From Patellaria atrata CBS 101060 (Eukaryota; Ascomycota; Dothideomycetes; Patellariales; Patellariaceae), in contig MU006097.1 of assembly GCA_010093705.1 (NCBI GenBank), forward strand, positions 267,587-331,586: a DNA stretch of 64,000 bases, given 5' to 3'. Below, one piece after another: positions 55,019 to 64,000 of this stretch. Position 1 is the stretch's first letter; the number at the start of each line of letters is the position of its first letter. A program made the position numbers and the translations under genes. The notes below the pieces were generated by a model. The model did not search any database. It worked only from the letters and a program-made list of their open reading frames with translations, and was not told where the DNA came from.

Positions 55019-56883
55019 ATGGGCGATACTGCTTCATTACTTCAAGCTCACCGTGCCGACCCGAACACAATGGACCCAGAAACATTCGCAGCGTTGGCAA
55101 ACTCCAGCAATAATGTCCAGCAAGAATCGCTTGACGTGATGCTGGGAAATATGCAGATTCAAAATGACAAACCCGAGGATTCTGGCGTATCATCTAAGGA
55201 AGAATTCTCAGATGAAACTAGTGAAATGAAAGCCTTGGAGAAAATGCTCGAAGATCTTCTAGAACGTGGTAACACCCTGCTCGAAGAGATGAAGAAGTTC
55301 TCCTCTCTTTTGACAAAGGGGAAGAACACGTTGGTCAGTCGTTACATTCATGATGGTGTCAAGAAGGAGATCGAATCAATAGAGATGGTATAAAACGCTT
55401 TCATTTTTCTCTTCTGCTTGAATTACTCCTCATATTCCCAATTCCTGACAATCAATCCTCTTGACGTATCTCTATCACCACTAGAAAATAATCTTTCATA
55501 TCTAATACTAGTTTCTAGGTGGGACAAGTATACATGCAGAAACCGGGAGTACAACAACGTCTCGAGTCAACCAATCTTCCCTTTCACGAGGCTGTATGGG
55601 AGACTGCCAAGCGTTGTGAAGGTGTCATCGCGCTGAACAAGGCTGTCCATGCTGATCCAACTCTTGGTTGGCATTCGACGTAAGTCATTAGGAATACCCC
55701 TTACTAAGTTCCCTATCTAACTTTTACTAGATATTTGACGTATCAGACACAACGTGATCGCGAGGGACGGAAGAAGATGACGATGATCCAGAAGCCATCG
55801 GAGAAACCGAAACAAGTGCACATAGACATCGTCGCTAGGAACGGACTAGAGTGGATCAAAGTATCCACCGTCACCGAAAAACGGTTACTATTCGAAATGG
55901 CCAAATTGGGCTGGAGGAACGGCGAGGATTCGGATACCGAAACGCCAGAAGAAGAAGAGGACAAATTATCCCTCGTCAAGACCGCCGAAGATTGCTGTGT
56001 ACGGGCAAAGGCGATACGAATCAACTATCGCAACCCCACTGTCCGTTTCGTCTTCACGAGGCTCCAACGAGGCCATACCGATGAGATCGACGACGTATTG
56101 GCCAAAATTGCGGCCACCGGCGCCATCGTACAGTGCGCCAACGAAATGTCCTCGCCGCCTACCTTCGAGGAGGCTCTGCCACGCATGCTGACGGCCGAAT
56201 TCACCTCCTTCTCCCCCGTCCTCAACATCGACTGCACAATCCTCCTTGCCCTGGTCTCGGACGTCTCGCACCGTCCCGGCATCGAGGCCCCCTGGGTCAA
56301 CAGCGCAGTCAAGAAGCAGATCGACGCAGAGAGGGGGGAATCCCTCCTCTCCACGCTGCTGTACCCAGCGCTGACCGGCCGCCCGCTGGTCTGCACCGCC
56401 TCGGCCGCGCAGCGCATGCGCGAGATCGTGCAGACCATCGGCCTCGACGATGAGCGCAGGCGTACCGAGATCCTGATGGGGTACGTCGATGCACCGTCCC
56501 CGGCGCAGCTCCGCGAGGAGTTTGCGAAGCTGTCCCAACACCCCGTCCCCGACGCCCTCCGGCTCCCCATCCAGGTCATGCAGGGCGCCGCGTTCCAGGT
56601 CGTGCCCGCCGGCTTGCCGGCCCACCTGTACGAGCCCGTGCGCAGGGGCATGACGGCGCTGAATCTGTCCGTCTTCGCGTACGGCTGGGCCACCGGCTGT
56701 ACGACGATCACGTCGAACGGGACGGTGGCGAAGAAGATCAGGGAGCGGGTCGAGATGAACCGGCGCCGGCATGAGGAACGCGGGCCTGATGTATGGGTCT
56801 GTCCTGTGTCGAGGTCGTTGGTCGGTAAGATGAAGAATAAGACCTTGCCACAGTACCGTGAGTATGCGGGCCATTATTATTGA
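55019..56883 (+). CDS. DUF1308 protein, C7orf25 (UPF0415)-like
   Basis: Exons 55019-55387, 55519-55679 and 55731-56883; introns 131 and 51 nt; 560 residues. The N-terminal half is a helical region (LEKMLEDLLERGNTLLEEM, VGQVYMQKPGVQQRLE). The C-terminal half matches DUF1308: FTSFSPVLNIDCTILLALVSDVSH, RPLVCTASAAQRMREIVQTIG and VFAYGWATGCTTITSNGTVAKKI. The acidic-residue pattern in the last half recalls PIN-like nuclease folds, but catalytic function is not established. The last exon turns markedly GC-rich after about 56240, unlike the exon's first part and unlike its neighbours; a long antisense frame appears there only because of that composition. Confidence 0.85.
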
Positions 56884-57315
56884 TGGCTTGGATGTTGTGT
56901 CGTGCGCACCATATGGGAGAGGCTGTAATGTACATATTACTTTGTATCACCTAAGGTGGTAGCTTTAGATACGGATACTAATCCATCCAATGAGTGATTA
57001 TGTATGCAGCATCAAATGGGAAAGAGACCAAAACGAACAATCAAGACTTTGATAACATCTAGTCACTTAATGTTGCGTGAGGGCTGTGACGTTTTGCACA
57101 TTTACACCAATTTCCAAAACAGATATGTTGCGTGAGGGCGATTAGAGTGAGTTTCCACGTATCCACCACAATCTGGAAAACAACGTTATCAAATCAGGAA
57201 GACTGTAAATCACTGAGTAGCGATAAGAGATGAAATGGAATGGAAGGTATAACAGTCCCTATTCAAATACCGCTTCTACCTAAAACGCGAGGTGCTCAAA
57301 ACACCTTCATCCCTG
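56884..57315. other. Convergent intergenic region
   Basis: 3' flanks of two convergent genes. The phrase ATGTTGCGTGAGGGC occurs twice (57070-57084 and 57126-57140), a short direct repeat. No gene. Confidence 0.6.
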
Positions 57316-59094
57316 TCACTGCGCAGAGACAACAGACAGACGATGTTGCATGACAGCATCCTCGTGGGTCGGGGGTCCGGCATAGTTGCGTTTACCCCAG
57401 ACAAAGTACCAAGTTGCGGAGATGAGGATGAAAGCCACGAACACGACTGAGGCGTAGTTCATTGTATCAGCGGCCACTGGGAGGTACGATGGCATGCAGA
57501 AGAGGGGGATGGCTAACAGACTCCAACCTAGAAGAGCATTAGTTATGATTACCAAGGGATTTTTGAAAGACGTACAGATAGCGACTACGTTGGCGACGGT
57601 GCCTATAATTCCAAGATAGAAGTCACCTTCCCTAACATGGGTACGACCGCGAATCAGCGAGATGAAAATCGGAATGGCGTAGCTGGTTGTCAAGCAGATG
57701 ACTCCAACGCCGGAGAAGGCATTGAAAGCAGCTGCGGAGCCGAAGTAGATGACGCCTAGAATGATCTGAACGACCATGCTGAGCATCATGGCGTTAAGGG
57801 GTACGTCGAGCCTCCTGTTTACCACTTTCCACCATTTCGAACCAGGAATCGCGCCATCGCGTGCGAAGGCCCAGGTACAGCGAGATGCTGCTGTTGTACA
57901 ACCAGTTCCGCAGATGATGGAAAGAACTAGGAGAGGGATAAGGAGGGCAAATGCACCTCCTGAACTGCCCACGGCTGAGAGCAAAATGGTAGGTAATGGC
58001 TGTCCTGAAGCTAAAGCAGCAAGATCTGTCAAGTTCGGGATGACAAAGACTAGGGGGATTAAGAATAGCAGGCCACAGATTGTATTAAGAACAATAGTCC
58101 CAACCATAGCTTTGGGTACCTGTGTTGATGGCTGACGCACTTCCTCGCACATGCTGGTCCCTAGTCAGTAAATGTTTCAAATATGAAGAAAAAGATGATC
58201 CGTACGAGATGATCATTCCCGTGGAAGAAGTTGCATAAGCTGCTTGAAGCAGACCGACACAGAAGGACCAGCCCGGTACCCAGCCGGACTGAGGCTCAAA
58301 ATGAGTGAATACGTATTCGGCATCATGTCGCCCATTCTTTGCGAGAACAAGAATAGTTATTACCATGGCAATGACGCCTGCAAAGGTCCAGAATATGGCA
58401 AATGTCTAAATTCTCGCACAGTCAATATTAGGTTTATGGGTTGAGCTGCTCTGAACTGTTTACGTACGTCCAAGTAAGGTAGCCATCTATTTCCAAGAGC
58501 CGAGATAGCGTTACAAAGTAAGGTAATAGCCAAGAAAATGAGGAAAATATGGTAGTCCTTCGCATCAAAGATACCAACGCCAGGCTCGCTTTCGAAGACA
58601 TTTATACAGGCGACGAGGAAGAGAGTGGTTCCAAAGTTGACGGCTAGGGTAATGGTAATGTTTCCTACGACGTACGACCAGCCACAGATCCAGGACGCGA
58701 TTCTTCTATAAGTCGGCGCAGACAGCATGAACGTCTGATAATAGACGCCTCCAGCTGTCGGATACACAGACGTAATCTCCCCCAGAGAAGCTGCCACGCA
58801 GAGAATGATTATGGACACGCCGAACCAGCCCCAGATGATATTTACAGGCCCACCGCCAACCAGTGGGTAGAAGAATGTTGTCGCGAGACCGTATGGGACA
58901 GATGCGAGGATGAAGGACATGAACGCGACCTGGAATGTCGAACGGTTCCTGGATAGCTCTGGCTCGTAGCCCATGGCAGCCAAAAGGCCATCAGCTGAGG
59001 TTTGCTCTCCATGAGCAAAGTCGTTCTCTACAGAGCGACGCCGCAAGTCGCCCTTCTTGTCGCCGTAGCCAAAGCCTTCGTCGCGAGGATTCAT
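57316..59094 (-). CDS. Second amino-acid permease, APC superfamily
   Basis: Exons 58468-59094, 58206-58405, 57576-58153 and 57316-57527; introns 62, 52 and 48 nt; 538 residues. Core motifs: FMSFILASVPYGLATTFFYPLVGGGPV, LGEITSVYPTAGGVYYQTFML, then MCEEVRQPSTQVPKAMVG and ASRCTWAFARDGAIPGS. These are the standard fungal choline/GABA-type permease landmarks, and about twelve helices are seen. It differs clearly from the permease at 9908-11618, so it is not a recent duplicate. The substrate cannot be told. Confidence 0.94.
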
Positions 59095-60366
59095 GGTGGT
59101 CGCACTGGAGGAGGAACTGAATGTTTAGGTGAAGAAAAGGAAGAGAGGCTCTCGAGAACGACGAAAGAAAACATGTTGTGGCAGGTCGGGGACACCGTCC
59201 CCAGGGTGTTGGCTTTGCTTGGGGGTGGTGCGCGATAATGCAGGCCGCCAATCCTCTAGCTTCCGCTAAATCTCACCAATTTGCCATCGGGTGGGGGATG
59301 GATCGAAGCTATGATGGTATTGCAAATCGCCTTCTTACCTCTCTGAACATTTTGTTTTGAAGTCGACTTAACCTCCGATATGATATAGGAGGAGAAAGTT
59401 GGTAAGAGGTGCTTGGAAGGGAGCCGAAATGTCGTCAACTGCCATGCTTCAAGGACCCCTCAAGTTCCTCAAGTCAGTTAGCGTGTCGTGATATCATGCG
59501 GGCTAAATCTAAAAAGCTTCGATCACTGATCCCGGCGAATTGGTAACAGCTGCAGTCATAGAACTCTAGAACCCGCCGTAGGCTCAGAGATATAGAGAGA
59601 GAGAGTCTCCTTTTGATTTCACTGCTTGAAAGAACTAAGTCATATTGAGGACCCATATCTGTACATCACGAAGTCGTTCTCAGCTGAGACGAGGCAATTT
59701 CAGCTCCACTTCTCGTTGCCACGGCTGACTAGGACTATGCCGGTCTTCATTTTCAGTGCGTGCCGACCTACCCTTTCGGGCACCCGGTCCCGTACCGTGC
59801 GATGCCCAAAGCTTTCGGGCCCTCATCGTAGAACTACTTAGGTAGAGGAAGGTCGTAAAAGCTCTTCTTATTTCTGAGGTCCTCAGCTTGATGTCTCCGT
59901 ATACTCAAGAGACTCATATGCCTAAATTCTGGTCTGGGAAATGCGAGAGCTAAGGTTTGTTGTACCGGATAAGTAGATAGCAGTCTAAGCGGAGGGAGTA
60001 CTGAAAATAAAGACGCGAGGAGCAAGTGTGATAGCAATGGGCGCCATTAACATAAGAGAGCCATATGGAACATAGATATATTCGTATTGTTTCTATGGTT
60101 AAATGATCTCTGTCTTTGCTGGCCGCATAACCGTTTCCTCAAACAGTTCCACGTGTCCAGCTTAAGCACAAAATGCTGCTCAGGGCGGAACTGTATGAAT
60201 AGTAGTTGATTTGTACCTATTTTGCTTTGCTTGGTGTAATTGCAGGAGTCCGCGTCCTATAGGATAATATGCAAGCGACTTTCCTCCTTTTATGTATAAT
60301 GCACCTAGACGTATAGTCCCTAGGTCTTAGGGATTCTTATCAGGACGCCCTTTTACTCTCCTTCTC
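59095..60366. other. Intergenic region, no gene recognised
   Basis: Holds the permease promoter on the left. A GA-rich AGAGATATAGAGAGAGAGAG run lies at about 59586-59605. Nothing else. Confidence 0.55.
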
Positions 60367-61943
60367 TTACAACACTCTGCCTCCTTCCGCGCCGGGAAAC
60401 TTCTTCTCTAATGCCTTAGCCAATGACTGTCCTTCCAATGTCAAATCACCCCACGCCGGACATGCTAAGTTGATCAAGGGGAGCCTCAGTGCATCCGTCA
60501 ACATCGATAACGGCTTCGCTAGCGTTGTAAATATGGTCGCCAGGGAGTTTGGACTGACAGTCTTGACCACCTGCAATATAAAACACATCAGATTATTCCC
60601 CTTTAGCAGATTTTGCGCATTCAATAAACCACCGGTGAGATCTCCCAAATTGACGCCGGTAAAAGAGTTCACGGTGCCCATGTTCCCGCCAATAGAGCCG
60701 AGGACGGGATACGCGGCGACAAGGGCTAGGAGCTCTACATTAAAGTCTACGAGGGTCCAATCAGTGGTCCGCCGATACCAGTTCGCGGGGATCTGCTCGT
60801 GGCCTTCACGATATTCTAGCGCCCCGTTAGATTTGTCGTAGACGGCATAGAAGCTCTTAACGGTGCGGGCATCGAGTACACCCGACGTAGTAGAAAAATT
60901 TCGCATAAGCTGGCCAGAGAAGAACGTCCCCGCGTTGCGAGCGATCATACCGGTGAATGGGCCGTAGTAGAAGTTAGGGTTAGTGGCAACAGACTGGTCG
61001 AAGCGCATTTTGTTGAGTGAAAATAGGGAAGACATTGGGTAAGACCCGGAAGCATCGGTAGGGACGGCGAGCCATTGCTTGAAAAGGGTCATGTCGAGAC
61101 GATAGTTGTCACCTGTAAGGTACAAGTCTTGACGTGTGGTAGAAGCGTCAGATTCGATAAAGTTGTGCGAAGCTATCAGACCTTGCGGTTCTCCTTCAAG
61201 ATTGATCAGATATCCCGTCTTTCTGGAATTTGAACTTGTGAGAACTAACCAAGAAGTCCCAGAAGATTACCGAGAAGATTTTGAACTTTTCTTGTCTGGC
61301 CGCCAATCGAAAACCCTGGGTTGAGAGAGAGCGGATTTCCTGCCCAGACGGTACCCATTACGGCGAGAATCGTTGCCAGATCAACACCCATTCCATATAC
61401 TGTATTTTAATTAGCTAGAGTCCTGTATGGTCCCGTAAACTGTGTTCTGAGATCTCTTACCCTGATTTATAGCAGATATAGCCTGAGCCATCTGTTGCGA
61501 GAAATTAACACTTGGTCTACTAGATAGCACTAATATTACTTACAGAGACTACCCCATTACGTGGGATGTATCCATGGTTTGCCAACGCGTTAAGACCCGG
61601 ACATGGTCCTCTTTGGTCCCCAGCTTTGAAGTCTGGTGCCTTAAACGCATGTTTTCCTGTCACTTTGGCATTTGTCAGTATTGGTGGATGATGACACTCG
61701 CTAAGGTTATCTCTAACCGTCAATCGGCTTTCTGTTTCCGATGGCCCTCTTCTCGTGCACTCTCTCGTGTGGCTCGTGTAATTGGTTTCCAGTTGTAAAA
61801 TCATGGCCGTATGGACATCTTTTCGTTGCAGGAATTGCACGATGTTCTTTTCCAGCTTCAGACTTCTCTAATGATGGTAAAGCATTCGCGATGGCTAGGA
61901 TACTGAGAGTGATGAGGAGAAGGAGAGACGTGCAAAATCTCAT
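60367..61943 (-). CDS. Secreted heme-thiolate peroxidase (chloroperoxidase / unspecific peroxygenase family)
   Basis: Five exons: 61718-61943, 61544-61662, 61461-61491 (31 nt), 61250-61399 and 60367-61193; introns 55, 52, 61 and 56 nt; 450 residues. Signal peptide at residues 1-21 (MRFCTSLLLLITLSILAIANA). The heme-ligand motif is PCPGLNALANHGYIPR with Cys96. The second family motif, HNFIESDASTTR, starts at H185 and has Glu189 in the place of the acid-base/metal-site cluster (HNxxExD). The family oxidises, hydroxylates or halogenates organic substrates with hydrogen peroxide; the sequence does not tell which. The Cys axial ligand and motif spacing are intact, so it should be active. Confidence 0.93.
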
Positions 61944-63570
61944 GATGAAGGAATGACTATAAAGGAGTGTAGCAACAGTAAACGAAAGTCGATATCACTC
62001 AAAAATCATCCGACCAAGCAGATATCTAGTCCAGCAAGACAGGAAAGAAACGGCCAGCCATCAACAGGTTAGAAAGACAGAACGAAGATCAGCTCCTAGG
62101 GCTCCAACGTTCTTCGTGAGGTTGTGCCGTTGCGAGAATTGCGGGAGAGTCAGGTTTCAGAGCTATCATCTCCAAAGATCGAAAATATCTCCACTTTCCC
62201 GTACCTAACGAACGGATCATCATAATAAGATCTACATATTAGTTGTCCCTAATGGAGTGACTAATTCCCTATGAAATAACTGGATTCCTACTGGTCAGGA
62301 AGTCTTCCCACGGTTCCCCTAGTTTCTATGAACTAGACAAACATTTTATCCGGAAAAGGAATTCAATCCTGATTTTTAAACTTGTTTCAGACTTTTCGCT
62401 GATTCTCCCTGGGTCATGCTTGAACAGATGAACTGCGCTGAAAGAAAGGTCGGTCACTTCTGACAGCTAAGAACCAGGGTCGAATGTGATGAATTGTGCA
62501 GAAAGAAATGCGGAGAATTTCCTAGCCAGGAGTAGAAAAAGCGTTTGCTGAATCAGACAGTCATGACAGTTTCCACACATGTTGTGGCTGCAGAGGCGTA
62601 AACCGTTTCCCATGACCGTTGGTTGACACCTGGATTGAGACAGCTGCACTGTCCACTCTGCGATCAGCTTATAGGCAATCCTGGCTTTCGACCCGCTGTC
62701 TAAATCTTCTCCTTAAATCCTCGATCCTTTAAGCGACTTCCTAGATGCAAAGTGACTGAGAATCTTGGGTTCCTGAGATTTTTGAGTTGTTGGTCAATTG
62801 AACGAAGGAACATCTAGATTTTTCCGGCGCCGCTCCATCGAAGACGATGATAGGAGCATCGATAACAAAACTGACAGCAGAAGCCGTGGGATGCGAAACC
62901 CGAGAAACAAGTCCTGTTCTTTTCGGCAATTGTTGATAGCCCAGCAGTTCAACTCATCCATGATCCCTCACAAATAATAACTCTCTGGGCTCCACTACCA
63001 GGGGCTAGTACCTGAAAATCCCCCAACCTAACGTTATACACTGTAAGCTTGTATGAAATAGGAGAGGATCACCCGTCATCAGTGCGGGCCTGGCAAACCA
63101 TATCGTCGTGGCTTTTCTCTGAAATTTCTCTTTATGCTTTTCTCTGCTTCCCCACCTAGTTCTATGATGGATGGGGTCTTGTCATATCAAAGCGTAAGAA
63201 TGGCCCACCAATTGTGTGGAAAATGACCGCCAATCTGCCAATCGATATCAGATAATATGATCCCGGGCCCCTACCCATAATCCATAATCTTACCTCTAAA
63301 TTCACAAGGCGTGGATATTCAGGCATCTTTTCGCGATAATCGCATAAAATCGAGAATCTGGGCATATCAGTTGGATTGGCATTGACACAATCCTATCAAA
63401 CAAAAGCCTGGATTGAAAATCCTGTTTGCGGAGGGGATTCGGAGTGAAGCAACCTTTTGAAGGTCTTAAAGGATAAAGTCTCTTTAAGTACCGTCTTTAA
63501 TTTTTTACCTTGTCGTGGAGGGTTGGTTGCCGTTGCCACACCTGAAAGAGGAAGAGGAAACGATAGAAGC
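61944..63570. other. Intergenic region, no gene recognised
   Basis: AT-rich region between two genes that point away from each other: the peroxidase promoter is at the left, the CFEM receptor promoter at the right. Frames here are short and lack similarity. Confidence 0.55.
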
Positions 63571-64000
63571 ATGAAGTTCAAGTCTTTTTTCTTCGTAGCT
63601 TTTGCCATATGCGCGAGGGTTGCAGCTCAAAGCGAGGCTGCATCGTTATATCCGCCGTGCGCTGTGAGTTATATTACCTTAGGCTCTACGTATCTGTACT
63701 GTCGCGTCAGTTTCGTGGTCTATCAAATGCTAATCCTTAGTAGTTAGGATGTATCGTAGAATCGGTCCCGAAGTCTTCATGCTCGTTGACGAACCAAACA
63801 TGTATCTGTACGAATGCGCCGTTAACAGTTATGATCGGTAGCTGCGTCAAAGCGAATTGTACAATTAGGGAAGCTTTGAGTTAGTTACTTGGGCTCATTT
63901 CCAAAGTTTCCATATGCTAAGAATCATAGCAACCCAAAATGCGAGTGCTACCGTCTGTGGAGCTCCCATCCGCGATCACACGAAGCTCGTATCTTATCCA
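63571..64000 (+). CDS. CFEM-domain receptor, PTH11-type GPCR, 3' part outside window
   Basis: Exons 63571-63663, 63744-63879 and 63930 onward; introns 80 and 50 nt. Signal peptide MKFKSFFFVAFAICARVAAQ. The CFEM domain is restored across the splice: PPCALGCIVESVPKSSC-SLTNQTCICTN-APLTVMIGSCVKANCTIREAL, with the eight-cysteine pattern of the family in progress. After it comes TTQNASATVCGAPIRD, the linker that typically precedes the seven-helix PTH11 domain. The helices themselves lie past the right edge. PTH11-type receptors sense surface cues. CFEM call is firm; the GPCR part rests on the linker style. Confidence 0.83.

Noticed and set aside
55966-56874. Long minus-strand frames (228 and 302 codons) opposite the DUF1308 last exon
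   Set aside because: They lie exactly over a well-supported coding exon and arise from its high GC content; no family similarity, no intron or start context.

Overview
The window is nuclear DNA of a filamentous ascomycete, most likely a leotiomycete (Helotiales-type; inferred from gene content, not tested). The signs are short GT-AG introns (46-173 nt in the models here), a HET-domain gene, a CFEM receptor, dispersed 5S rRNA genes, and AT-rich gene-poor stretches that look like repeat-induced point mutation (RIP). I resolved 22 protein-coding genes; most are split by introns, and two (an HSBP1-like gene and an SRP21-like gene) consist only of small exons.

Layout. 0-9.9 kb is gene-poor. It holds the end of a HET-domain gene carrying an IQ motif, a 5S pseudogene, LTR fossils around an assembly gap, a divergent 5S rRNA gene, and one rhodopsin-like (SAT4-type) membrane protein. 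9.9-18.3 kb is a transport and nutrient block: an amino-acid permease, a MATE exporter, a DUF1275 membrane protein and a secreted M28 peptidase of the glutamate carboxypeptidase II type. 18.3-21 kb holds a long degenerate repeat behind a promoter-like sequence. 21-39.3 kb is mainly housekeeping: a WDR44-like protein, ribonucleotide reductase small subunit, RNA polymerase III subunit RPC4 paired divergently with ribosome-export factor Alb1, an MFS transporter, an ER protein disulfide isomerase, an HSBP1-like protein and a stand-alone RFTS (DNMT1 replication-foci) protein.

40-64 kb alternates genes with long AT-rich spacers: a small secreted Cys-containing protein, an ATF/CREB bZIP factor with three CRE cores in its promoter, a short Sec2-domain protein, a repeat-bearing hypothetical protein, SRP21, a DUF1308 (C7orf25-like) protein, a second amino-acid permease, a secreted heme-thiolate peroxidase and the start of a CFEM/PTH11-type receptor at the right edge.

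There is no sign of a classical secondary-metabolite cluster. The points that most merit follow-up are the HET-IQ architecture, the 5S gene with compensatory stem changes, the RFTS-zinc-finger protein as a candidate heterochromatin factor, the MluI cell-cycle boxes inside an RNR2 intron, the CRE sites before the bZIP gene, and several small inverted-repeat elements.
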